Below, piece by piece: positions 43,858 to 52,695 of a stretch of 64,000 bases of DNA (positions within the stretch are counted from its first letter, which is position 1; each line of letters opens with the position of its first letter). Under the pieces are notes generated by a model that was given only the letters and a program-made list of their open reading frames with translations, did not search any database and was not told where the DNA came from. Source of the DNA: Mumia sp050632745 (GTDB lineage Bacteria; Actinomycetota; Actinomycetes; Propionibacteriales; Nocardioidaceae); the NCBI RefSeq assembly GCF_050632745.1, contig NZ_JBODSD010000002.1:744001-808000 (forward strand), in the 5' to 3' direction. Made by a program: the position numbers and the translations under genes.

Positions 43858-45393
43858 ATGTTCTTCCCGCTGACCGTCCGCGACTTCCTCGACCGCGCGA
43901 CGACCGTCTACCCGGACCGGATCGCAGTCGTCGACGAGCCCGACCAGCCCGCCGCCTCCTGGGGCGAGATCACGTACGCGGAGCTGGGCCGCCGGGCCCG
44001 CTCGCAGGCGGCGTTCCTCGACGACCTCGGGGTGCCGCGCGGCGGCCGGGTCGCGATCGTGTCCCAGAACGCGGCACGGCTCCTGACCTCCTTCTTCGGG
44101 GTCTCCGGGTGGGGGCGCATCCTGGTCCCGGTGAACTTCCGGCTCGCGCCCGCCGAGGTCGAGTACATCGTCGAGCACAGCGGCGCGGAGGTGCTCCTAG
44201 TCGATCCCGAGGTGCGCTCGCTCCTGGACTCCGTCAGCGCCAAGCACGTCTTCGTCATCGGTGAGGACGACGAGCCGATGTGGTCCACGCACGGCGACCC
44301 GCAACCGTGGGAGGAGCCCGACGAGAACGCGACGGCGACGATCAACTACACGTCGGGTACGACGGCCCGCCCGAAGGGCGTCCAGCTGACCCACCGCAAC
44401 CTGTGGACGAACGCGAGCATCTTCGGCTGGCAGGGGTCGGTCAGCGACCGCGACGTCTACCTCCACACGCTGCCGATGTTCCACGCCAACGGGTGGGGCA
44501 TGCCGTACGCGGTGACGGGCATGGGTGGGCGCCACGTCGTGATCCGCAAGATCGACGGTGCCGAGATCCTGCGCCGCGTCGAGCGCCACGGTGTCACCTT
44601 CATGTGCGCCGCGCCGGCGGTCGTGGCCGCGGTGCTGGACGCGGCGAAGACGTGGGACGGCGAGATCCCGGGCCGCGACCGCGTCCGCATCATCGTCGCC
44701 GGGGCCCCGCCGCCGACCCGCACGATCGAGCGGGTCCGCAGCGAGCTCGGCTGGGAGTTCATCCAGATCTACGGCCTCACCGAGACCTCGCCGCTGCTGA
44801 CGATGAGCCGGATGCGCGAGGAGTGGGAGGACCTCGAGCCGCTGGAGCAGGCCCGCCTGCTCGGCCGCGCCGGGGCTCCCGCCGTCGGCGTCCGGATCAT
44901 GGTCGACGACACCGGCGAGGTGCTGGCGCAGTCCAACCACAACCTCGACGCCTACTGGGACAACCCCGACGCCACGGCGGTCGCGCAGGAGGGTGGCTGG
45001 TTCCACACCGGGGACGGGGGCACCTTCGAGGACGGCTACCTCACGATCGCCGACCGCAAGAAGGACGTGATCATCTCCGGTGGGGAGAACGTCACGTCGA
45101 TCGAGGTCGAGGACGCGCTCATGCTCCACCCGGCGGTGCGCGAGGTCGCGGTGATCGGCATCCCGGACGAGAAGTGGGGCGAGCTCGTGACGGCGCTGGT
45201 CGTCCTCGACCCGGAGGCCGGCGAGGTGACCGCCGAGGACCTCATCACGCACACCCGGCAGCACCTCGCGGGCTACAAGTGCCCGAAGCGCATCGAGTTC
45301 CGCGACGAGCTCGCCCGCACCGCGACCGGCAAGCTGCAGAAGTTCAAGCTGCGGGCGCCGTACTGGGAGGGCCAGCAGCGTCAGGTCAACTGA
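43858..45393 (+). CDS. AMP-forming acyl-CoA synthetase
   Basis: A 511-residue ANL-superfamily ligase: the A3 P-loop TINYTSGTTARPKGVQ, motif A5 QIYGLTETSP, A7 FHTGDGG, A8 ITIADRKKDVIISGGEN-type region, and the terminal catalytic Lys in RTATGKLQKFKLR. It activates a carboxylic acid to its CoA ester. The HANGWGMPYAVTGMGGRHVV segment is typical of medium/long-chain fatty acyl-CoA synthetases. It follows the FAS/acc locus, so fatty acid activation is likely, but it has no visible TGAGG operator. Confidence 0.88.
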   Translation: MFFPLTVRDFLDRATTVYPDRIAVVDEPDQPAASWGEITYAELGRRARSQAAFLDDLGVPRGGRVAIVSQNAARLLTSFFGVSGWGRILVPVNFRLAPAEVEYIVEHSGAEVLLVDPEVRSLLDSVSAKHVFVIGEDDEPMWSTHGDPQPWEEPDENATATINYTSGTTARPKGVQLTHRNLWTNASIFGWQGSVSDRDVYLHTLPMFHANGWGMPYAVTGMGGRHVVIRKIDGAEILRRVERHGVTFMCAAPAVVAAVLDAAKTWDGEIPGRDRVRIIVAGAPPPTRTIERVRSELGWEFIQIYGLTETSPLLTMSRMREEWEDLEPLEQARLLGRAGAPAVGVRIMVDDTGEVLAQSNHNLDAYWDNPDATAVAQEGGWFHTGDGGTFEDGYLTIADRKKDVIISGGENVTSIEVEDALMLHPAVREVAVIGIPDEKWGELVTALVVLDPEAGEVTAEDLITHTRQHLAGYKCPKRIEFRDELARTATGKLQKFKLRAPYWEGQQRQVN

Positions 45394-45417
45394 CCGACGG
45401 CCGCCGCCCTCCCGCTC

Positions 45418-47070
45418 TCAGCGCCGGCGACCGACCCAGCGCTCGGGGACGGAGACGGCCAGCAGCTCGGGGACGGTCGCGAACTTGCGTCGTGGCCGTC
45501 CCTGCAGCGCACCGTTGCGGCGCTCGGCGAGGTCGATCGCCCGCATCCGGCGCAACCCCACGACGTCGCTGCTCCTCCAGCGCAGCAGCGCGCGGAAGTC
45601 GCTGGCCGTGCCCGACGGCTCCGGCAGGCGCCGCGCGGTCGCGTCCGCCACGATCGCGGCGACCGTCTCCTGGGCGCAGGAGCGGTTGGCCCCGATGCCG
45701 CCGGTGGAGCCACGCTTCGCCCAGCCCACGACGTACGCCCCGGGCAGGGGCTCGCCGTCGCGGCCGAGCACGCGCCCCTGGGCGTTGGGGACGCTCTCGC
45801 GGGCCTGGTCGAACGGCAGGCCGGGGATCGGCGTACCGCGGTAGCCGATCGAGCGGATCACGGTCCGGGTGGCGATCGTTGTCTCGACGCTGCCGGTCAC
45901 CCGGACTCCGTCGACCGCGTCGCCGCCCTCGAACGCCGTCGGAGCCACGCCGAAGGCGAGCACCACGCGCTTGCCCGGCTCGGGCGCCGTCTCCCAGTCG
46001 ATGGCGACCCTGGGCAGGTCGCGCAGCAGGGCTGCCGTGCTGCCGACCGGCGCCTCGTCGATGGTGGCGGCGGTCTCGGGGTGGTCAGCGACGACGAGGT
46101 CGACGTCCCGGATGGTGCGCATCCCGACCAGCTCCGCCCGCGTGTACGCGGCATGCTCGGGCCCCCGGCGCCCGAGCACGACGACCTCGCGCACCCTGCT
46201 CTGCCGCAGCGCCGCGAGCGCGTGGTCGGCGATGTCGGTCCGGGCCAGCGTGTCGGGATCGGTGAGGAGCACTCGGGCGACGTCGAGCGCGACGTTGCCG
46301 TTGCCGACCACGACGACGCGCTCGCTGGAGAGGTCGACGTCGATCTGCTCGCGGTCCGGTCGGGCGTTGTACCAGGCGACGAGGTCGCTCGCCGCCACGC
46401 TGCCGGGGAGGTCCTCGCCCGGGACGCCGAGAACCTTGTCGCGTGCGGCACCGACGGCGTACACGACGGCGTGGTGGTGCGCGAGGAGCTCCTCGTGCGT
46501 GACGTCCTTGCCGACCTCGACGTTGAGCTGCACCGAGACGCGCGGGTGACCGTACGTCCAGGCGAAGGTGTCCTCGATCCGCTTGGTGTCGGGGTGGTCG
46601 GGCGCGACCCCGGAGCGCAGGAGCCCTCCCGCGACGGGCAGCCGGTCGACCATCGTGACGGTCGCCGGCGACGTGGTCAGCAGTGCCCGTGCCGCGTACG
46701 CCGCCGACGGGCCTGTGCCGACGATCGCGACGCGGAACGTCCCGAAGCCCTGCGGAACCGTCTCGGGGAAGGTGAGCGCGTCCCAGGTCGCGGACTCCGG
46801 GTGCGCCTCGTAGTACTCCCGGTTGAGGTCGGCGAACACGGTGTCCGGACCGCGCAGCAGGTCGACCGGGACGATCGCGCCCGTCGGGCACGCGTCCGCG
46901 CAGGCGCCGCAGTCGATGCAGCTCTGCGGGTCGATGAAGACCATCTCGGAGGCGCTGTCGCCGGCGGCGCCGGCGGCGCGCTCCTCAGGGGTGGGGTGGA
47001 TGCAGTTGACCGGGCAGACCGACACGCAGGTGGCGTCGTTGCAGCAGCTCTGCGTGACCGCGTATGCCAT
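45418..47070 (-). CDS. Ferredoxin-fused ferredoxin-NADP reductase (FprB-like)
   Basis: A 550-residue protein. Residues 1-80 are a two-cluster ferredoxin: CCNDATCVSVCPVNCIHP and CIDCGACADACPTGAI. Residues about 105-550 are an adrenodoxin-reductase-like FAD/NADP module with AIVGTGPSAAYAARALL, a VVVGNGNVALDVARVLL nucleotide motif and GWAKRGSTGGIGANRSCA. It moves electrons from NADPH through FAD to its own iron-sulfur clusters, as in mycobacterial FprB. It lies 12 bases downstream of the AurF-like gene and is the likely electron donor to it. Confidence 0.9.
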   Translation of the reverse strand: MAYAVTQSCCNDATCVSVCPVNCIHPTPEERAAGAAGDSASEMVFIDPQSCIDCGACADACPTGAIVPVDLLRGPDTVFADLNREYYEAHPESATWDALTFPETVPQGFGTFRVAIVGTGPSAAYAARALLTTSPATVTMVDRLPVAGGLLRSGVAPDHPDTKRIEDTFAWTYGHPRVSVQLNVEVGKDVTHEELLAHHHAVVYAVGAARDKVLGVPGEDLPGSVAASDLVAWYNARPDREQIDVDLSSERVVVVGNGNVALDVARVLLTDPDTLARTDIADHALAALRQSRVREVVVLGRRGPEHAAYTRAELVGMRTIRDVDLVVADHPETAATIDEAPVGSTAALLRDLPRVAIDWETAPEPGKRVVLAFGVAPTAFEGGDAVDGVRVTGSVETTIATRTVIRSIGYRGTPIPGLPFDQARESVPNAQGRVLGRDGEPLPGAYVVGWAKRGSTGGIGANRSCAQETVAAIVADATARRLPEPSGTASDFRALLRWRSSDVVGLRRMRAIDLAERRNGALQGRPRRKFATVPELLAVSVPERWVGRRR

Positions 47071-47082
47071 CGAGGTCCTCGC

Positions 47083-47988
47083 TCAGATCATGTCGACGGA
47101 CTGGTAGACCCGCATCGCGCGGCGCGTCAGCAGGCCGGCGTCGGCCAGGAAGTCCATCAGGTGCACGCACGACAGGCGCATCATCGCCTTGCGGTGCTGG
47201 TTGGTCCGAACCTCCTCGAGGGCACGCTGCCGGTCGAGCCCGACGTTGGTGTAGACCTCGGGGCTGACCATCGCCCGCACGATGAAGTAGGCCGCACCCG
47301 CGAACAGCATCGCCGAGCGCTCGCGCCGGAAGCGGCTCGCGTGCTCCAGTCCGTCGATGATCTCGGCGCGCGCGAACTTCATGTGCCGCGCCTCCTCCAC
47401 CACGTGGATCTTGCTGGTGGTCCGCACGATGTGGACGACGTTCTCGCCGCGCATCCAGTCGCGCTGCATGACGTCGAGGATCTCCTCGGCGATGAGGATC
47501 GGCCCGTACGCCTGCTCGGCACGCGCGGTCGACTTGAGGAGCCGCGCGAGCTCGACGGTCAGGCGCGGCGGAAGGTACTTCGGGATGCCGAGGACGTCGC
47601 AGGTGCGGGCGAACATGAGCGAGTGGCGGCACTCGTCGGCGATCTCGGTCAGGGCGAACCGGAACTCGCTGTCGGCGGGGTTCTTGGCGTACTGGTCGCG
47701 CAGGATCAGCTGCTGCAGCATCATCTCGAACCAGATGCCGGTCTGCATGATCGAACCGACCTCGTGACGGGTGAGCAGGACGCGCTGCTCCTCGCTCATC
47801 TCCGACCACAGCCGCGTGCCGTAGAGCGTGCTCCACTCCGGGTTGAGGCCGTAGTGGTCCTCGGGGATCGGCTGGTCCCACGCGACCTCGGTCTGCGGGT
47901 CGTACGACAGCTCGGCGGACGAGGCGAGGAGACGAGCAGTGACGTCGTCGATGGTCGTGCGCTCACGGAACGCGGTGGCGGCGGTCAT
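47083..47988 (-). CDS. AurF-like diiron oxygenase
   Basis: A 301-residue helical protein with ferritin-like diiron motifs: an early Glu in TGIWFEMMLQQ, DECRH near residue 118, Glu in AEEILDVMQRDW and a late HVVEEARHMKF. This pattern fits the AurF/PF11583 family, which includes p-aminobenzoate N-oxygenase. The substrate is not predictable. It is the first gene of a two-gene unit with the FprB-like reductase, and a palindrome lies in the upstream region (48029-48041). Promoter details are unclear because the menD gene ends about 55 bases upstream. Confidence 0.8.
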   Translation of the reverse strand: MTAATAFRERTTIDDVTARLLASSAELSYDPQTEVAWDQPIPEDHYGLNPEWSTLYGTRLWSEMSEEQRVLLTRHEVGSIMQTGIWFEMMLQQLILRDQYAKNPADSEFRFALTEIADECRHSLMFARTCDVLGIPKYLPPRLTVELARLLKSTARAEQAYGPILIAEEILDVMQRDWMRGENVVHIVRTTSKIHVVEEARHMKFARAEIIDGLEHASRFRRERSAMLFAGAAYFIVRAMVSPEVYTNVGLDRQRALEEVRTNQHRKAMMRLSCVHLMDFLADAGLLTRRAMRVYQSVDMI

Positions 47989-48028
47989 GGTGCCCTCCAG
48001 TCTCCAATGACGTGACGGGCCCTATGTT

Positions 48029-48041
48029 ACATCGTCGATGT
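48029..48041. promoter_or_regulatory. Candidate operator upstream of the AurF-like gene
   Basis: ACATCG-T-CGATGT is a perfect odd palindrome in the short gap between the end of menD and the AurF-like start. It is placed to control the AurF-FprB pair. No adjacent regulator gene is evident. Confidence 0.45.
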
Positions 48042-48042
48042 C

Positions 48043-49782
48043 TTAATGCAACCGTGCCGCTTCGCGGATCTTGAGGTCGATCTCCCGCCGGTTCGTGCGG
48101 TCGACGCGGGCCTCGATCACCTCGATACCCTCCTGCATCCCCTCGACGAGCCACTCCTCGAGCGTCTCCGCGTCCTCCACGACCGCGTGGTCGATCCCCA
48201 TCGACGCGCACAGCTGCCCGAGGTCGACGCGCGTCGGTGTGCCGAAGACCCGCTCGAATGCAGCGGCGTACGGGGTGTCACCCTGCTCCAGCGTCGAGAA
48301 GATGCTGCCGCCGTCGTCCGACGCGACCACGATCGTGAGGTCGGGTCGCGGCTCGTCCGGGCCGATCACGAGACCGTTGCTGTCGTGCAGGAAGGTCAGG
48401 TCGCCCATCAGCGCGTACGCATCGTTCGACCGTCGCCCGAGCGCCGCCCCGACCGCCGTCGACACCACACCGTCGATGCCGGCGAGTCCGCGGTTGGCGG
48501 TGATCATCCGGCGCTGCCCGACCTGGTACGGCACCGACATCAGGTCGAGGTCGCGTACGGGGTTCGACGACCCGACCACGAGCAGATCCCCCGGTCCGAC
48601 GGCCAGCGAGACCGTTCGGGCGACCTGCCACGGGTTCAGCGGCGGACGGAAGACGGGGTGCCCGAGAGTCGTGCCCTGACCTGGAACCGGGTCGAGCACG
48701 ATCTCCTCCACCGCCGCCAGGGTCGCGACGTCGGCGCGCTTCCACGCCTCGAACCACCCGGGATCGTCGCTCCCCTCCACCCGCACGGACGGGTACGAGG
48801 CTGCGACCCGGTTGCCGGGATCGGTCAACGGCGCCGCGCCCACACCGACGATCTCGACGTCGTCGCGCGTCAGCAGACGAGTGATCGGACGCGACAGGGT
48901 GGGGTGCCCGAAGACGACGACCCGCTCGATCCGGTCGGCGAGCTCGGGCAGCCCGAGGAGCAGCCGGTAGGTCGCGATGGGCTGCGTCCCGTTGCGCGCG
49001 CCCGAGGTCGGCTCCGCGAGCAGGGGCCATCCGGCCTCCTCGGCGAGCAGGCGTGCGGCCGGTCCGGCGTCGTCACCGGCGACGACGACCGTCCGGGGCC
49101 CGAGCGGCAGCGTCGACGCCGGCTCGGGCGTGACGGGGGCGGGGCGACGCCACGGCGCGCCGTCCGGGCGACCCGCGAGCCCGCCCGGCAGACCGCCCTG
49201 GACGTCGTCGGGGCCGGGCACCAGCGGCTCGCGGAACGCGACGTTCAGGTGCACCGGGCCGCCTTGCGGCCGCGCCATGGGTCCCTCGCCCGTCGGGCCG
49301 ACCGCCGCGGCGACGACCCGGGCGACGACCGCCCGCCAGCCCGCCGCGCTGGGCGGGACGACCTCCGGCGCGGCGACCTCGACGTACGCGCGGACCGCGT
49401 CGCCGAACAGCTTCACCTGGTCGGTCGTCTGGTTCGCCTCCGTGCCGCGCAGCTCGGCGGGACGGTCGGCGGTGATCGCGATCAGCGGGACGCGGGCGTG
49501 GCTCGCCTCGAGGACCGCGGGATGGAGGTTGGCGGCGGCGGTGCCGGACGTGGTCACGACGGCGACGGGGCGGTGGGCGCCCTTCGCGAGGCCCAGGGCC
49601 AGGAATGCCGCGCTCCGCTCGTCGATGCGGACGTGCAGCCGCAGGTCGCCCCGGGCGTCGGCGGCGTGCAGGGCGAGCGCGAGCGCGGCCGACCGCGATC
49701 CCGGAGACAGCACGACCTCCCGGACCCCGGAGCGCACGAGCTCGTCGACGAGGACGCGCCCGAGCGCGGTCGACGGGTTCAC
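48043..49782 (-). CDS. menD: 2-succinyl-5-enolpyruvyl-6-hydroxy-3-cyclohexene-1-carboxylate synthase
   Basis: A 579-residue ThDP enzyme: N-terminal Pyr domain (LSPGSRSAALALALH, IDERSAAFLALGLAKG, TTSGTAAANLHPAVLEA), central domain, and C-terminal PP domain with the ThDP motif GDLTFLHDSNGL. It joins isochorismate and 2-oxoglutarate in menaquinone synthesis. The GTG at 49782 (VNPSTALGRVLVDEL) overlaps the menC stop by the GTGA pattern, so it is translated with menC. Confidence 0.95.
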   Translation of the reverse strand: MNPSTALGRVLVDELVRSGVREVVLSPGSRSAALALALHAADARGDLRLHVRIDERSAAFLALGLAKGAHRPVAVVTTSGTAAANLHPAVLEASHARVPLIAITADRPAELRGTEANQTTDQVKLFGDAVRAYVEVAAPEVVPPSAAGWRAVVARVVAAAVGPTGEGPMARPQGGPVHLNVAFREPLVPGPDDVQGGLPGGLAGRPDGAPWRRPAPVTPEPASTLPLGPRTVVVAGDDAGPAARLLAEEAGWPLLAEPTSGARNGTQPIATYRLLLGLPELADRIERVVVFGHPTLSRPITRLLTRDDVEIVGVGAAPLTDPGNRVAASYPSVRVEGSDDPGWFEAWKRADVATLAAVEEIVLDPVPGQGTTLGHPVFRPPLNPWQVARTVSLAVGPGDLLVVGSSNPVRDLDLMSVPYQVGQRRMITANRGLAGIDGVVSTAVGAALGRRSNDAYALMGDLTFLHDSNGLVIGPDEPRPDLTIVVASDDGGSIFSTLEQGDTPYAAAFERVFGTPTRVDLGQLCASMGIDHAVVEDAETLEEWLVEGMQEGIEVIEARVDRTNRREIDLKIREAARLH

Positions 49783-50756
49783 CGGACCACCGCCGGGACG
49801 GCGCGCAGCGCGTCGAGCCGCGCGGCCCAGCGCGCGGCCAGGTCTGCGTCCGGCTCGCTCGCCAGGAAGGCGGCCGACGGCTCTGGGCGCACGACCGGGA
49901 GCACCCCGTCGCGGGGCACGAGGGGGTCGTCCACGACGTCGCGCTCGAGCAGCGTGACCGTCCCCAGCCCGCAGGCGTACGGCAGGTCCGGCAGCGCGGC
50001 GGCCAGCGCCACCCCGGCCGCGATCCCGATCGAGGTCTCGAGGGCGCTGGACACCACGACCGGGAGCCCGATGCGCTCGGCGATCTCCAGGCACGCCTCG
50101 ACCCCGCCGAGCGGCTGGACCTTGAGCACGGCGACGTCGGCCGCCTCGAGCTCCGCGACGCGGTAGGGGTCCTCGGCGCGCCGGATCGACTCGTCCGCGG
50201 CGATCGGCACGTGAGTACGCCGTCGCAGCTCGGCGAGCTCCTCGACCGTGCGGCACGGCTGCTCGGCGTACTCCAGGCCACCGCCGGCGCGGTCGAGCAC
50301 CGCCAGCGCCTCGGCCGCCGCGTCGACGGTCCACGCACCGTTGGCGTCGACCCGCACCGCGCCGCCCGGCCCGAGCGCGTCACGCACCGCGGCCACCCTC
50401 GCCTCGTCGTCGGCCAGCGTCTGGCCCGGCTCGGCGACCTTCACCTTCGCCGTACGGCAGCCGTGGCCCGCCGTCACGATCCGCTGGGCGGCGTCCGCAT
50501 CCACCGCGGGGACGGTGCAGTTGACCGGCACCACGTCACGCTGCGGCCGCGGCCATGCCCGGGTCGCGGCGGCCACGGCGGCGTCGTACCAGGGCCGCGA
50601 GGCCGGGGCGTCGTAGTCCCAGAACGGGCTGAGCTCCACCCAGCCGGTCTCACCACGGGCGAGCAGGCCGTCGCGCACGGTGATCCCGCGGAAGCGGGTG
50701 CGCATCGGGGTGGAGTAGGGGAGCCAGTCGAGAGCGGGGTCGTTCACGCACGCCAC
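49779..50756 (-). CDS. menC: o-Succinylbenzoate synthase
   Basis: A 325-residue enolase-superfamily enzyme with N-terminal PYSTPMRTRFRGITVRDG, catalytic Lys in TAKVKVAEPG, metal ligands in RVDANGAW, EYAEQP and IAADES, and the second Lys in VLKVQPLGG. It dehydrates SHCHC to o-succinylbenzoate for menaquinone. GTG 50756 is annotated; GTG 50747 is equally plausible. It is the first gene of the menC-menD pair. Confidence 0.93.
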   Translation of the reverse strand: MACVNDPALDWLPYSTPMRTRFRGITVRDGLLARGETGWVELSPFWDYDAPASRPWYDAAVAAATRAWPRPQRDVVPVNCTVPAVDADAAQRIVTAGHGCRTAKVKVAEPGQTLADDEARVAAVRDALGPGGAVRVDANGAWTVDAAAEALAVLDRAGGGLEYAEQPCRTVEELAELRRRTHVPIAADESIRRAEDPYRVAELEAADVAVLKVQPLGGVEACLEIAERIGLPVVVSSALETSIGIAAGVALAAALPDLPYACGLGTVTLLERDVVDDPLVPRDGVLPVVRPEPSAAFLASEPDADLAARWAARLDALRAVPAVVR

Positions 50757-50775
50757 GGTATCCCGTGGCCCCCGG

Positions 50776-51507
50776 TCACACCCGTGGCTCCGCCGTGCGC
50801 CGCTCGGGCGCCTTGATCCCCGGCATCCGTCGGGTGGTCACGAGCTCCTCGGCCACGTCGCGCAGCGGGATGTTGCGCGTCATCGAGGACCTCCGGAGGA
50901 CGTTGAACGCCTGGTGCGCCTCGAGGTCGAACCGCTCCATCAGGATGCCCGTGGCCTGGCCGATCGCCGACCGTGTCACGAGCGCCGAGCGGAGGTTCTG
51001 CTCCTTGCGCTGGGTGGTCAGGACGACCGCGATCTGGGTGGCCGCGACGTACCCGAGCTCGCGGGAGTCGTCGTCGAAGGCGTCGGGCACCTTGCCGTAG
51101 AGGTTCAGCGCACCGATCGTCTCGTCGCTGGCGAACAGCCGGTAGCTGACCATGCTCAGGATCCCGAGGTCGGCGACCGCGCGCGGGGCCCACTGCGGCC
51201 ACCGCGGGTCGCTCGCCAGGTCAGGGGCGTACACGGTGGGCGTCTCGACGACGGCATCGAGCGCCGGACCCTCGTCGAGGTCCGCCTGGAGCTGGTCGCC
51301 GCTGCGCGCCAGGGCGTCGCTCGCGGCGAACGTCTCGATCGCCGCACTTCTCGCGATCGAGATGCCGGCCGCCGCGCAGCCGTCGATGTGCGCGGCGACG
51401 AACTGCACCGACTGCTCGGCTGCTGCTTCGAGGGTGTCGGCCGCGGAGATGCTGCGCGCCGCCACCGCCATATCACGGAGGAGGCTCGTCGGCCGATTGA
51501 TACTCAC
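50776..51507 (-). CDS. GAF and ANTAR domain RNA-binding regulator
   Basis: A 243-residue protein: a GAF sensor domain (about 20-160, with LASDPRWPQWAPRAVADLGILSMVSYRLF) followed by an ANTAR domain (about 170-235, with SAIGQATGILMERFDLEAHQAFNVLRR). ANTAR proteins bind paired RNA hairpins and act as antiterminators. The GTG at 51507 (VSINRPTSLLRD) is chosen; it lies within a CACAC-N4-GTGTG palindrome. No ANTAR-type dual hairpin was recognised nearby. It sits between menC and an AraC regulator without obvious functional link. Confidence 0.85.
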   Translation of the reverse strand: MSINRPTSLLRDMAVAARSISAADTLEAAAEQSVQFVAAHIDGCAAAGISIARSAAIETFAASDALARSGDQLQADLDEGPALDAVVETPTVYAPDLASDPRWPQWAPRAVADLGILSMVSYRLFASDETIGALNLYGKVPDAFDDDSRELGYVAATQIAVVLTTQRKEQNLRSALVTRSAIGQATGILMERFDLEAHQAFNVLRRSSMTRNIPLRDVAEELVTTRRMPGIKAPERRTAEPRV

Positions 51508-51518
51508 ACCTGAGTGTG
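51505..51518. promoter_or_regulatory. Palindrome at the start codon of the GAF-ANTAR gene
   Basis: CACAC-CTGA-GTGTG overlaps the GTG initiation codon and its upstream bases. It could be an operator or an RNA hairpin affecting initiation; the arms are only 5 bp. Confidence 0.35.
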
Positions 51519-51595
51519 GGCTGCTGTCGCGCGCGGCCGACAGCCGCAGAACGCACCGGCACCGGCCGATAAACGACCAGGGCGTGACCAGGCTC

Positions 51596-52564
51596 TCAGC
51601 GGGCGAGGGTGTCCCCGGGGTTCTCCCCGTAGGCCTCGCGGTACTCCGCGGCGAAGCGGCCGTGGTTGTAGAACCCCCAGCGCGAGGCGATCGACGTGAC
51701 GGTCTCGCCGTCGACCGCGGCGAGCAGGTGGCGACGGGCTTGATCGAGTCGCACACGACGGGCGTACGCCATCGGCGTCGTCCCCAGGTGCCGCCGGAAG
51801 GCCAGCTGGAGGGACCGTGGCGCGACCCGGGCGGCATCGGCGAGCTCCGCGAGGCTCAGCTCGACGTCGGCGCTCGCCTCGATGTGGGCCACGGCACGGC
51901 GTACGGCGTCGCTCGCCGCGTCGCGGCGGTCGCGGTTGTCCTCGCCCACGGAGTGCTCGGCGGCGTCGGTGCCGAAGGTCACCAGGGCCGTCCGCGCGAG
52001 GAGGCGGCCGACGGCGTCGAGGGCTCGGGGCGACACCGGCTCCGGGCCCGCGAGCAGCTCCTCGACGTAGTCCACCAGGTTGCCCCAGTGGAGCAGCGAC
52101 GCACGGTCGGCCGGCTGGTAGCGACGGAACCGGACCGGCGCGCTCGGACGGTCTCCCCGGAGGTCGCGCACGGCGTCCTCGACGAGCTCCCACCCCAGGC
52201 TGATCCCCCGGACGGTGAGGTTGTCCGAACGACCCGAGTAGGCGTCGCCCGGGCCGGCGATGGCGACGAGCTCCCCTGGCCCGGCCTGGTCGGTGACGCC
52301 CGCACGCGTGTACTCCGCCCAGCCACGTCGGCCCTCGAGGATGGTGAGGTAGCCGAGCGGGTCGCAGTCGTAGGTGAGCTCGGTCCCGAGGTCGACGTGG
52401 TCGACGGCGAAGGCACCGGCGTCCGCGCGAGCGAAGCTCACGTGGTGCAGGTCGCCGGTGAGCCGCAGGGTGCTGCCGTACGCCTCGTCGAGGACCTCGC
52501 GTGCGATCTCGGGGTCGGTGGTGTCGACGGCCGAGCGTTCAACGGGGTCGGAAACACTGGTCAT
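51596..52564 (-). CDS. AraC-family transcriptional regulator
   Basis: A 322-residue AraC regulator. The N-terminal 180 or so residues form an AraC-binding-like cupin region (YLTILEGRRGWAEYTRAGVTDQAGPGELVAIAGPG), and the C-terminal 100 contain two helix-turn-helix motifs (LSLAELADAARVAPRSLQLAFRRHLG and VTSIASRWGFYNHGRFAAEYREAYGENP). The ATG at 52564 follows GGGAGAA. Its target genes and ligand are unknown. Confidence 0.9.
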   Translation of the reverse strand: MTSVSDPVERSAVDTTDPEIAREVLDEAYGSTLRLTGDLHHVSFARADAGAFAVDHVDLGTELTYDCDPLGYLTILEGRRGWAEYTRAGVTDQAGPGELVAIAGPGDAYSGRSDNLTVRGISLGWELVEDAVRDLRGDRPSAPVRFRRYQPADRASLLHWGNLVDYVEELLAGPEPVSPRALDAVGRLLARTALVTFGTDAAEHSVGEDNRDRRDAASDAVRRAVAHIEASADVELSLAELADAARVAPRSLQLAFRRHLGTTPMAYARRVRLDQARRHLLAAVDGETVTSIASRWGFYNHGRFAAEYREAYGENPGDTLAR

Positions 52565-52695
52565 GCGGTTCTCCCAGCCTTCGTCGCGTGGGCGACGGCG
52601 GCGCGCCAAAGTCGCGGCTGGGCACGCTTCTGAACCTCAGCTTCGGTGCCATCCTAGCCCGGCCACCCAACGACCCGGCCAGCCTTCGAGCCGGG

